This document shows, piece after piece, positions 9,468 to 16,779 of a DNA stretch of 64,000 nucleotides. The stretch is from Enhydrobacter sp. (GTDB taxonomy: Bacteria; Pseudomonadota; Alphaproteobacteria; Reyranellales; Reyranellaceae). Below the pieces are notes generated by a model. That model had not been told where the DNA came from. It saw only the letters and a program-made list of their open reading frames with translations, and did not search any database. Location of the stretch: the NCBI GenBank assembly GCA_025808875.1, contig CP075528.1, positions 2,354,473 to 2,418,472 of the forward strand, read 5' to 3'. Position 1 is the stretch's first letter; every line of letters starts with the position of its first letter. Made by a program: the position numbers and the translations under genes.

Positions 9468-10274
9468 ATGCGGCGTCGTGACCTCCTCGCGCTTGCCCTG
9501 ATCCTCGGGGCCACGCCGGCCTGGGCAGCACCCAAGGTCCGGCCCAAGTCGTTCGGCAAGCCGGCTCCCAAACCGGCACCCAAGCCGCGACCACGGCTGA
9601 TCGCCATCGATCCCGGCCATGGCGGCCGCGATCCCGGCGCCATCGGCGGACGCGGCACCCGGGAAAAGACCGTGGCGCTGCAGGTCGCCCGGCTGCTGCA
9701 GGCCGAGTTGCAGGCCAAAGGCCGCTACCGTGTGCTGCTGACACGCAGCACCGACATCTATCTGCCGCTGCGCGCGCGCGTGGCGCGGGCCCAGAACGCG
9801 CGCGCCGACCTCTTCCTGTCGCTGCATGCCGACGCCCATCCCAATCCCGAGGTGCGCGGCGCCTCGATCTATACGCTGTCCAACTCCGCCTCCGACCGCG
9901 AGGCCGAGGCGCTCGCCGCCAAGGAGAACCGCGACGAGGGCCGGGCGATGATGTCGGACACGGTGACGCGCACCCTGGTGGCGATGGAGCAGCGCGGCAC
10001 GGTGAACGATTCGCGGCGCATGGCGCGCACCATCGTCACCACCTTCGGCCGCTCGGGCGTGCGGCTGCTGGCGCGCGCGCCGCATCGCGAGGCGGGCTTC
10101 GCCGTACTCACCGCGTCCGACGTGCCGGCCTGCCTGGTCGAGCTCGGCTACCTTTCCAACCGCCACGACGAGAAGCTGCTCACCGTGCGCCAGCATCAGC
10201 TCGCGCTGGCACGCGCGCTGCGCGCCGCCGTCGATGCGCATTTCGCGCCGGTCGACACGAGGCGGACAGCGTAA
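9468..10274 (+). CDS. amiC: N-acetylmuramoyl-L-alanine amidase (Amidase_3)
   Basis: A 268-residue periplasmic zinc amidase that cleaves the bond between MurNAc and the stem peptide during daughter-cell separation. The N-terminus, MRRRDLLALA then ATPAWA, is a twin-arginine-like signal peptide; Ami proteins are known Tat substrates. Zinc ligands are His51 in IAIDPGHGG, Glu66 in GTREKTVAL and the histidine of FLSLHADAH. The catalytic glutamate lies in LVELGYLSN. Unlike E. coli AmiC it lacks an AMIN domain and has only a short Lys/Pro linker. The rne-amidase pairing is conserved in alphaproteobacteria. Confidence 0.93.
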   Translation: MRRRDLLALALILGATPAWAAPKVRPKSFGKPAPKPAPKPRPRLIAIDPGHGGRDPGAIGGRGTREKTVALQVARLLQAELQAKGRYRVLLTRSTDIYLPLRARVARAQNARADLFLSLHADAHPNPEVRGASIYTLSNSASDREAEALAAKENRDEGRAMMSDTVTRTLVAMEQRGTVNDSRRMARTIVTTFGRSGVRLLARAPHREAGFAVLTASDVPACLVELGYLSNRHDEKLLTVRQHQLALARALRAAVDAHFAPVDTRRTA

Positions 10275-10399
10275 CCGACGTCGACTTCCTCAGGCCGCCG
10301 CCTTGTCGGAAATAGTCACTGGCGTGCCGGGTGCGGGCCCGGCGTTGACGATGCGCGATCGTAGATGCCCTCGCGCGGGAGCCATTGCCACAAGACCGC

Positions 10400-10435
10400 C
10401 CCGATCGACGGCGACGATCGGCGCCGTCGATCGGG
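10400..10435 (+). other. Perfect 14-bp hairpin
   Basis: An inverted repeat with arms 10400-10413 and 10422-10435 and an 8-nt loop sits 17 bp before the start codon of the next gene, just ahead of its GGGAGG ribosome-binding site. There is no T-tract, so it is a poor intrinsic terminator for the amidase gene. It could be a 5'-UTR structure or an operator. Its function is unknown. Confidence 0.6.
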
Positions 10436-10452
10436 AAAGATAGGGAGGCACC

Positions 10453-10980
10453 ATGGCCGTCACACGGAAGGAAGAGAATCGCGCCCTGAGCTCGGATGAG
10501 CGGGACCTCGTCGGCAAGTCGCATCATCCGGCGGTCCAGGGACTTTCGGACGCCGAGCTCTCCGAAGTCGTGAAGCTGGTGCGTGAACGGCGCGACCGGG
10601 CGAGGACCATGGCCGATCGGCGCCGGCGCGAGATGCGCGGCAAGTCAGAGCCGCGCGGCGCCACGCCGGCGCAGGCCGACGACGGCTCGAAGCTCAAGCT
10701 GGCGGTGCTGGCGTCGGCGATGCGGCGGCTCAACGGCGAAGCCGAGAGGCGCCGGCGGATGGGCGCACGCCTCGCGCTGGTGGCGAGCGCGCACAAGGCG
10801 TTGGCGATGAAGCAGGCGGAGTCGAGAGGGAACGCCGCGGCATCCCTGAACACCAGGCACGCCCATGGCGGCCTGCGGCGAAAGGAGAACCCGCGCGCGC
10901 CGGCGCTGGTGCGTCCGATGGAGCGCGGCCGGCTGCGCAAGGCCGCCGCCGTCGCCCAGGCGAAACGCGACGCGCGGTGA
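10453..10980 (+). CDS. Conserved basic hypothetical protein
   Basis: A 175-residue, strongly basic protein without a signal peptide or membrane segment. Its start, ALSSDERDLVGKSHHPAVQG, followed by LSDAELSEVVKLVRERRDRA, resembles small uncharacterised proteins seen in Rhizobiales and Rhodospirillales. The rest is mainly helical and rich in Arg, Lys and Ala, which suggests nucleic-acid binding, but no known DNA- or RNA-binding motif is recognised. GGGAGG lies 5 nt before the ATG. Confidence 0.75.
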   Translation: MAVTRKEENRALSSDERDLVGKSHHPAVQGLSDAELSEVVKLVRERRDRARTMADRRRREMRGKSEPRGATPAQADDGSKLKLAVLASAMRRLNGEAERRRRMGARLALVASAHKALAMKQAESRGNAAASLNTRHAHGGLRRKENPRAPALVRPMERGRLRKAAAVAQAKRDAR

Positions 10981-11111
10981 CGGTCGCGGCTCTCCGTTGG
11001 CAAAAGACCTGCGCGTCGGGGCGCGTTTGACGCATCCGCCCTCCCGGGTGGCAACGGGGCTGCGTCCGGCATTCGTGAATCCGGGGACGGGACCGAAGGC
11101 GAGGATCTGGA

Positions 11112-12143
11112 ATGGGCCATGGCACACGGAATCCGCAACCGGATCGCTCGGCGACGTCCGCAGGCGACGACAGGGCGTTCCCGCGAAGGGCGCTGATGCC
11201 CTTGGCGGTGGCGGCGCTGGCCGCGCCGGCCATCGCGGCGCGGGCCCAGCAAGGTGAAGCTCCCGCGGCGGTGAAGCGCACGGTCGAGCGGTTCGCGAGA
11301 TTGCCCTCCGCCAGTTGCCTCGTCGTCAGCGAGCGGGCGGGCGGAGGGTGGCGGACCGAGCACGACGCCCGGTCTCGCCGATTCGTCGGCAGCGCGGTGA
11401 AGACCTTCATCCTCGCCCAGTTCCTGCGCGATGTGGAAGCGGGGCGTCTGAGCGAGGATCGACCGGTCGCGATCGACGATGGCGTGCGCTCGCTGAGCAG
11501 TCCGGTGTTTCTCGGGTTGGCCGGGACGACGCCGGCTCGAAGTGTCCTGGAAGCGATGATCGCCCATAGCGACAACACCGCCACCGATGCGGCGATGGCG
11601 CTCGTCGGCGTCGATCGGATTCGCGGGCTGATCAAGGAAGCCGGGCTTGCGGAAACACAGATAGTCGACTCGACTCGCCGACTCTTTTCGTACCTGGCGG
11701 GCGCCGCGGACGGCGTCGACGTCGGTTGGGACGGCATGCAGAAGATCGCGGCCGGCGACCAGTTCGGCCCGCCCCGCGCCGCCGTGAACGACAGGCAAAC
11801 GATGATGAGCACGGCCGAAGAGCTGGTTCGATGGTACCGCCTGGCCTTGCGCGGCGAGTTCTTCGGGAAACCGGAGACCCTGCGCGAGTTCAAGCGCATC
11901 CAGGCGACGGCCACTGCCTTGTCCCAGGTCGTTCCCGGCGATGTCGTTTCCTACGGCAAAGGCGGCAGCATCGATTGGAACGGCTTCCATGCCGTCAGCC
12001 TTCCCGGGCAGATGATCGTCGACGGCGCGCCGACGACGTTCTGCTTCACCATCAATTGGACGGGCGAGGACGGCACGGTCGCTCCGACATTCGCCGAGTA
12101 CAGGGAAGCGGTTGCCGCGATCCTGGCCGAGGTGGCCCGGTAG
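11112..12143 (+). CDS. Serine hydrolase of the class A beta-lactamase fold
   Basis: A 343-residue exported protein. The N-terminus contains FPRRALMPLAVAALAAPA then IAARAQQ, a signal peptide. All three active-site boxes of the class A beta-lactamase/transpeptidase fold are present: SxxK as GSAVKTF, SDN as AHSDNTATD, and KTG as YGKGGSID. The general-base Glu of true class A enzymes is not obvious. It may be a beta-lactamase, a DD-peptidase-like hydrolase or another serine hydrolase, and resistance should not be assumed. The start at 11112 was chosen because it keeps the Arg-Arg pair; one at 11196 would remove most of the signal peptide's n-region. Confidence 0.8.
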   Translation: MGHGTRNPQPDRSATSAGDDRAFPRRALMPLAVAALAAPAIAARAQQGEAPAAVKRTVERFARLPSASCLVVSERAGGGWRTEHDARSRRFVGSAVKTFILAQFLRDVEAGRLSEDRPVAIDDGVRSLSSPVFLGLAGTTPARSVLEAMIAHSDNTATDAAMALVGVDRIRGLIKEAGLAETQIVDSTRRLFSYLAGAADGVDVGWDGMQKIAAGDQFGPPRAAVNDRQTMMSTAEELVRWYRLALRGEFFGKPETLREFKRIQATATALSQVVPGDVVSYGKGGSIDWNGFHAVSLPGQMIVDGAPTTFCFTINWTGEDGTVAPTFAEYREAVAAILAEVAR

Positions 12144-12194
12144 CGGGAACCCACCCGCCGGCGCGTGCGTTGTCTTTCTTCGATGGAGGTGACG

Positions 12195-12380
12195 ATGCTC
12201 GGTACGCGAAAGACCATTCCCCTGTGGCGCAAGCGGCGGCTCAACTTCCTGACGCTCGAGCGCGCGCTGAAGTCGGCGGCGACCGATGGCCCTACCGACG
12301 CCGAGCGTGCGGCCATCGTCCGCAAGGCCGACAGCCGTCGAAGCGGCGCGGCCAGGCGCCGGGTCGGGCACTCCGCCTAG
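12195..12380 (+). CDS. Small basic hypothetical protein
   Basis: A 61-residue basic protein with no recognised family. GGAGG at 12185-12189 lies five bases before the ATG at 12195, which supports this start over an upstream ATG at 12165. It follows the serine hydrolase by about 50 bp and may be its co-transcribed neighbour. Its last 4 bp overlap the convergent gene on the other strand. Confidence 0.5.
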   Translation: MLGTRKTIPLWRKRRLNFLTLERALKSAATDGPTDAERAAIVRKADSRRSGAARRRVGHSA

Positions 12381-13348
12381 AGTTTGCGCGTGACGGTTCG
12401 CGAGCCGCCGCCCCAGATCGGCAGGAAGGCCATCTTGTAGCCGGCGCCGCCGGTCACGACGGGATGGATGGCGTCGGGGGCACTGGCGACGTCGTCGCCC
12501 TTGTCGAACAGGTATCGCTGGACGCGCGCGATGTCCCACGCATCGTGCCGTGCGATCTTCTCGGCCAGTTCGAGCGGCAGCAGCAGGACCTGCTCACCGC
12601 GCTGGTTCTTCCGGCCCTGTCCCGACATGACGATCTCGGCGCGCATGCCGGCGGCGACCGGGTCGAGGATCGCCTCGGGCGTCGCACCCTCGCCGTCGCC
12701 GGGAAGCACTTCCGCCGTGCCCGAGATTCCCATCACCGTGATGGCGCTCACGTCGCGGCCGAGGCCGCGGCGTTCGGCCAGCGAGGGGAAGGGGCCGTCG
12801 TCGCGCTCGGCGAAGCAGAAGGTGTACTTGCCGGGCTGGCCCATGGTCGCCATGTCGCCGACGTCCGACCGCGCCCCGCCGATGTTGCGGATGACGAGCT
12901 GCAGCGCGCGGCCGATACCGGCGTTGGCGCGATTGCCGGGGCCGATGCAGTTGGTGGCGGCGTTCATGCCGAGCCGCCGCACGATCGGGCCATGCACGCA
13001 GAGCGCGACGCAGGCCGACCCGGTGGTCGTGGCGATGCCGAGGATGTTGAAGTCGGGCTCGAGGATCGCTTCGGCGGCCGCCATCACCACCGGCAGCTCG
13101 GCCGGCCGGGCGCCGGCGATGACACACTGATAGGCGACGGCGTCGGCCGTCAGCTCGCCGAACATCGGCGGCAGGGCGCCTCTCGCCGCGGCGCGATCGG
13201 CGACGCCCGCGACCATCGCGTCGAGCCGGCCCCGGGTCGGCGGGACCAGCGGCAGGCCGTCGCTCAGCTCGGCGTCGGTCAGGATTTGCTGGGCAGTCTC
13301 CCAGCCGGCCGTCTCCTCGACGATCGGCCAGCCGCACCACTCCATCAT
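12377..13348 (-). CDS. UGSC-operon paralogue B, unknown function
   Basis: A 323-residue soluble protein, the last gene of the selenoprotein operon. It is clearly homologous to the preceding gene product: both share SDGxPLxxPT near the N-terminus, a central N-C-x-G-x-G-x-RANAxIGRA block (here NCIGPGNRANAGIGRA) and KYTFCF followed by acidic residues. Several cysteines are conserved between the two. The ATG at 13348 overlaps the upstream stop as ATGA, so translation is coupled. I do not recognise a characterised family. The position next to a selenoprotein and a disulfide-reductase-like flavoprotein suggests a redox or thiol-linked role, which is inference. Confidence 0.8.
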   Translation of the reverse strand: MMEWCGWPIVEETAGWETAQQILTDAELSDGLPLVPPTRGRLDAMVAGVADRAAARGALPPMFGELTADAVAYQCVIAGARPAELPVVMAAAEAILEPDFNILGIATTTGSACVALCVHGPIVRRLGMNAATNCIGPGNRANAGIGRALQLVIRNIGGARSDVGDMATMGQPGKYTFCFAERDDGPFPSLAERRGLGRDVSAITVMGISGTAEVLPGDGEGATPEAILDPVAAGMRAEIVMSGQGRKNQRGEQVLLLPLELAEKIARHDAWDIARVQRYLFDKGDDVASAPDAIHPVVTGGAGYKMAFLPIWGGGSRTVTRKL

Positions 13349-14382
13349 GTGGCGATGCGGACGCAGGCGACCGTGGTGCCGCCGAACGAGGGAATGAAGG
13401 CCGAATGCTTGCCGGGCCCGCCCGCTACGGTGATGTGGATGTCCTGCGGGCTGCGGCCGATCGTCAGCCAGTCGCCCTCGGGCGGATGGCCCGTGCTGGC
13501 GTAGGTCTCGAGATTTTCCTTCGAGACGCGCGAGACATGCACCCGCGAACGCTTCCACAGTTCCTCGCGGATGCTGTCGATGGTGTAGCCGTCGCGCTTC
13601 AAGGTGGCGGCATGCTCAGGCCCGATGATGACGAAGCTCGGGCCCTTGCCGTAGATCGTGTTGGCGCCCGGCGTGGCCATGCCCCCGGCGAAGGTCGTCA
13701 GCAGGCCGTCGCCGGTCGTGCTGCCATGGTCGTTCAGATTGTGCGGGCCCTCTCCCGACATCACCGTCACCACCGAATCGCCCGGCGCGAAGCCGCGCTG
13801 GACGTGGTACGGCGTCCAGGGATTCTCCTCCTCGTTCTCGCCGAAGCAGAAGGTGTACTTGGCCGGGTTGCCCTGGGTGGAGCGATCCATCTCGCCCGGC
13901 TTGGCACCGGCGACATTGATCAGCATCAGGCCGACCGCGCGGCCGATCGTGGCGTTGGCGCGCCAGCCCTGGCCGAAGCAGTTGGAGCCGCAATTGATGT
14001 CGAGGGTCCGCCGCAGCGGACCGCTCACCATGATCATCGGCGCGCAGGAGTGCGTCGTGGCGAGCGTGCCGTGCAGGTTGTACTCGGGGTCGAGCAGGCC
14101 GCGCAGCGCCGCCGTGACGACCGGGAAGTATTCCGGCTTGCATCCCGCCATGACGGCGTTGGCCGCCAGGGCCTGCACGGTCGGCACGATCTGGCGGGGC
14201 GGCACGGGCGGGTAGGGGCGATTGTCGCCGCGCACCACCTCGACGAACCTCGCCACCTTCTCCTCGGTCGGCACGTAGAGCGGCATGCCGTCGCTCCAGC
14301 CCTGCTGGATCGCGAAGTCGTTGAAGGTCTCGGCATCCATCTCCGGCAGATCGATGACTTCCTGGTCGGCGATGTCCTTCAT
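13345..14382 (-). CDS. UGSC-operon paralogue A, unknown function
   Basis: A 345-residue soluble protein and tandem paralogue of the next gene. Shared features are WSDGMPLYVPT (residues about 29-39), a cysteine-bearing segment THSCAPMIMVSGPLRR, the NCGSNCFGQGWRANATIGRA block and PAKYTFCFGENEE. The Cys-rich central block could bind a metal or take part in thiol chemistry, but no catalytic motif is known to me. Its ATG at 14382 overlaps the stop of the selenoprotein gene in an ATGA, which fixes both the start and the reading frame through the upstream TGA. No membrane segment or signal peptide is seen. Confidence 0.8.
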   Translation of the reverse strand: MKDIADQEVIDLPEMDAETFNDFAIQQGWSDGMPLYVPTEEKVARFVEVVRGDNRPYPPVPPRQIVPTVQALAANAVMAGCKPEYFPVVTAALRGLLDPEYNLHGTLATTHSCAPMIMVSGPLRRTLDINCGSNCFGQGWRANATIGRAVGLMLINVAGAKPGEMDRSTQGNPAKYTFCFGENEEENPWTPYHVQRGFAPGDSVVTVMSGEGPHNLNDHGSTTGDGLLTTFAGGMATPGANTIYGKGPSFVIIGPEHAATLKRDGYTIDSIREELWKRSRVHVSRVSKENLETYASTGHPPEGDWLTIGRSPQDIHITVAGGPGKHSAFIPSFGGTTVACVRIAT

Positions 14383-14897
14383 TTTGCGATGGCCTCGGTC
14401 AATCCCCTGGTCGCCGTCTCGATGCGCTCACGCAACTCGTCCGCGTTGAGGCCGCCGATCGGGTGCTTCACCACGATGAGCTTGGGTTCGACCTTGCGCG
14501 CCTTCGCCTGGGCGAGGACGAGCGGCTTGAAGGTTTCGGTGGCGATCACGTAGGCCGTGATGCCCTGCTTCTCGAGTTCGATGCTGTCGTGGAAACTCCA
14601 CGATGAACAGCTCCCTCAATCGGCTATCGCCAGAAGCGCCCCTCGGTAGTTGGCGGCGATCTTCTCGATCAGGTCCTTCGGTGCCGGCTGGCTGGCGCTG
14701 TTCTTGGCCTCGAACGTGATGTTGTCGGTGGGCCGCGTGCCGGCGAGCTTGGCCCTGATGCCCTCGAGCAGCTCGCGCGCGTTGGGCTTGGAATTCGACA
14801 CCAGCGCGATGGCGTCCGTCGCCCAGTTCACCGGCTTGAGCGCCACGGACGGTCCGCCTGCGGCGGCGAGGCCGAACGTCGGGTTGATGATGCGCAT
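14379..14897 (-). CDS. UGSC-family selenoprotein (in-frame TGA read as selenocysteine)
   Basis: A 172-residue protein if the TGA at 14618-14616 is read as selenocysteine 94. The frame stays open on both sides of that codon. Read through, it gives IAD-U-GSCSSWSFHDS, the UGSC signature (UxxC redox motif, Sec94/Cys97) that names the family, then IELEKQGITAYVIATETF and a C-terminal IVVKHPIGGL. The part after the TGA has no ribosome-binding site or sensible start of its own. Its true stop overlaps the ATG of the next gene. A bacterial SECIS-like hairpin directly follows the TGA. The gene starts 9 bp after the thioredoxin-reductase-like gene. The biochemical role of the family is not established. 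Standard callers would truncate it to 93 residues. Confidence 0.88.
14583..14618 (-). promoter_or_regulatory. Selenocysteine codon and SECIS-like hairpin
   Basis: After the TGA (14618-14616) the mRNA can fold into a lower GCTG/CAGC stem (14611-14608 with 14586-14583), a one-sided TTCA bulge, an upper six-pair TCGTGG/CCACGA stem (14603-14598 with 14592-14587) and a five-base AGTTT loop. The loop begins 19 nt after the TGA. This size, the bulge on the 5' side and the small apical loop match the layout of bacterial SECIS elements that recruit SelB. The loop sequence differs from the E. coli fdhF loop. Confidence 0.75.
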
Positions 14898-14906
14898 GGA
14901 ACCTCC

Positions 14907-15746
14907 TCAGTCTCTCTTCAACGCCGCGACGATCGCCTCGGCGGCACGCCGGCCGTCGGCCAGGGCCTCGACCAGCATCGACCGCGACCCGGCTCTCACG
15001 TCGCCCGCGGCAAACGCGGTGGGTGAGGAGGCGCGGCCCGTTTCATCGACAACGATATGCCCTGAGGCGTCGCGCGCAAGCGAATCCGGCAGGAATTCCG
15101 CAGCGGGGCTCTGGCCGACATAGACGAACACCGCGCGCGCCGGAATGGACTTTCGCGCGCCGCCCGATTCGACGACCACGGACTGAAGCCCGTCGTCCCC
15201 CTCCAGCGCGACGATCCGGTCGCTGGCGGGGTCGAGCACCGTCACCCGTCCGGCGACCGCCTCGAGCTCGCGGGCTTCCTGGGCGGCCCAGCCCTCCCGG
15301 CCGGCGACGATCACCGGCTGACCGGCATAGAGCGGGCCATCGCAGGCCGCGCAATGCGACAGGCCGCGACCCTCGAAGGACTCTTCCTCGGGGAGGCCGA
15401 GGCGACCCTTGTTGAGACCGGTGGCCACGACGATCGCCTTCGCGACGTGGTGCTCGCCGTCGGTCGTCTCGATCGTCCACGGGCCGTTCCCCGAAATACC
15501 CGACACTTCGCCGAAGCCGATTTCGGCGCCTGCCGACATGGCTTCGTCGGTGAGGCGTGCGGCGACGTCGGCACCGGTGCCGGCCTCGGCGGTGTCGTGC
15601 AGTTCGCCCAGATTGATCAGGGCACCGCCCGGCGCGAGCTTGTCGAGGGCAAGGCACCTGAGGCCGGCGCGCGCGAGCGCGGTCGCGGCGGAAAGTCCGG
15701 CCGGCCCGGCGCCGATCACGATCACGTCGTGGGTCGTCTCGGACAT
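14907..15746 (-). CDS. Thioredoxin-reductase-like flavoprotein
   Basis: A 279-residue two-domain pyridine nucleotide-disulfide oxidoreductase. FAD binding is shown by VIVIGAGPAGLSAA (residues 8-21) and AFAAGDVRAGSRS near the C-terminus. The redox pair is Cys132-Ala-Ala-Cys135 in HCAACDGP, the same place as CATC in thioredoxin reductase. The NADPH-domain motif is atypical (VIVAGREGWAAQEA), so the electron donor is unsure. It is the first gene of the four-gene operon that includes the UGSC selenoprotein and may recycle that protein. Genes of this kind are sometimes labelled trxB, but it is probably not the housekeeping enzyme. Confidence 0.88.
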   Translation of the reverse strand: MSETTHDVIVIGAGPAGLSAATALARAGLRCLALDKLAPGGALINLGELHDTAEAGTGADVAARLTDEAMSAGAEIGFGEVSGISGNGPWTIETTDGEHHVAKAIVVATGLNKGRLGLPEEESFEGRGLSHCAACDGPLYAGQPVIVAGREGWAAQEARELEAVAGRVTVLDPASDRIVALEGDDGLQSVVVESGGARKSIPARAVFVYVGQSPAAEFLPDSLARDASGHIVVDETGRASSPTAFAAGDVRAGSRSMLVEALADGRRAAEAIVAALKRD

Positions 15747-15860
15747 ACGAGGTTTCCTTTCCTGGCTCGGCGCGTGCGAGTTGTCCCGTGGCGGGCGGTG
15801 GACGGCTTGCCCGTCCTGTGCGAACCGTCGTAGGTCGCTCGGCAGGGGGAAGGCAAGCGC
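15747..15860. other. Divergent promoter region
   Basis: These 114 bp separate the selenoprotein operon from the Liv transporter operon, so both promoters must lie here unless transcription starts inside a gene. On the minus side a GGAAA sequence precedes the flavoprotein ATG; on the plus side GGGGGAAGG precedes livH. No clear -35/-10 pair or operator was recognised. Confidence 0.45.
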
Positions 15861-16775
15861 ATGGCGTACTTCACGCAGCAATTGATCAACGCCATCACGC
15901 TCGGCGCCATCTACGGCCTGATCGCCATCGGCTACACGATGGTGTACGGCATCATCGGCATGATCAATTTCGCCCATGGCGAAATCTTCATGATCGGCGC
16001 CTTCATCTCCCTGATCGGCTTCATGATTTGCGGCCTGCTCGGGATTTCCTCGGTACCCGTGGCCATCCTGCTGGTGCTGCTGATGGCGATGGCCTTCACG
16101 GCGGTCTACGGCTGGGGAGTCGAACGGGCGGCCTACCGGCCCCTGCGGGGCTCGTTCCGGCTGGCGCCGCTGATTTCCGCGATCGGCGTCTCCATCGTGC
16201 TGCAGAACTACGTGCAACTGACCCAGGGGGCGCGACCCAAGCCGGGCGGACAGATCGTTTCCGGCGGCTTCAGCCTGTTCAGCGCCGACGGCTTCGACGT
16301 GCGCGTGAGCTGGCTGCAGATCGTCATCGTCGTCGTGACGGTTGCGCTGATGGCGGGGTTCACGTGGATCATCGCCAGGACGCGGCTCGGCCGCCAGCAA
16401 CGTGCCTGCGAGCAGGACATGAAGATGGCGGCGCTGCTGGGCGTGAACGTCGACCGCACCATATCGCTCACCTTCGTCATGGGCGCGGCCCTCGCCGCCG
16501 TCGCCGGCATGCTGTTCCTCATGTATTACGGCGTCATCGACTTCTTCATCGGCTTCCTTGCCGGCATCAAGGCCTTCACGGCGGCGGTGCTGGGCGGCAT
16601 CGGCTCGCTTCCCGGCGCCATGCTCGGCGGCCTGCTGATCGGCCTGATCGAGGTCTTCTGGGCGGCCTACTTCTCGAGCGAGTACAAGGATGTCGCGGCT
16701 TTCTCCATCCTGGTCCTGGTGCTGATCTTCCGTCCCACCGGCCTGCTCGGCAAACCGGAGATCGAGAAGGTCTGA
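15861..16775 (+). CDS. livH: Liv-type ABC transporter permease (LivH)
   Basis: A 304-residue inner-membrane permease with about eight hydrophobic segments. It opens with the family's usual [20 protein letters not shown], followed by [16 protein letters not shown]. The conserved permease loop [23 protein letters not shown] region lies near 180-195 and [19 protein letters not shown] near 235-253. It pairs with LivM. Transporters of this family carry branched-chain amino acids, but also amides, urea or aromatic acids, so the substrate is open. It is the first gene of a six-gene operon. Confidence 0.92.
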   Translation: MAYFTQQLINAITLGAIYGLIAIGYTMVYGIIGMINFAHGEIFMIGAFISLIGFMICGLLGISSVPVAILLVLLMAMAFTAVYGWGVERAAYRPLRGSFRLAPLISAIGVSIVLQNYVQLTQGARPKPGGQIVSGGFSLFSADGFDVRVSWLQIVIVVVTVALMAGFTWIIARTRLGRQQRACEQDMKMAALLGVNVDRTISLTFVMGAALAAVAGMLFLMYYGVIDFFIGFLAGIKAFTAAVLGGIGSLPGAMLGGLLIGLIEVFWAAYFSSEYKDVAAFSILVLVLIFRPTGLLGKPEIEKV

Positions 16776-16779
16776 CGGC

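Noticed and set aside
10290..10517. A 75-codon minus-strand frame before the basic hypothetical gene
   Set aside because: It covers the hairpin and the start of the plus-strand gene, and has no ribosome-binding site or similarity.
14428..14619. A separate 63-codon minus-strand frame starting near 14619
   Set aside because: It is out of frame with the UGSC protein, has an Arg-rich shadow composition and no ribosome-binding site. The region is explained by read-through of the TGA.
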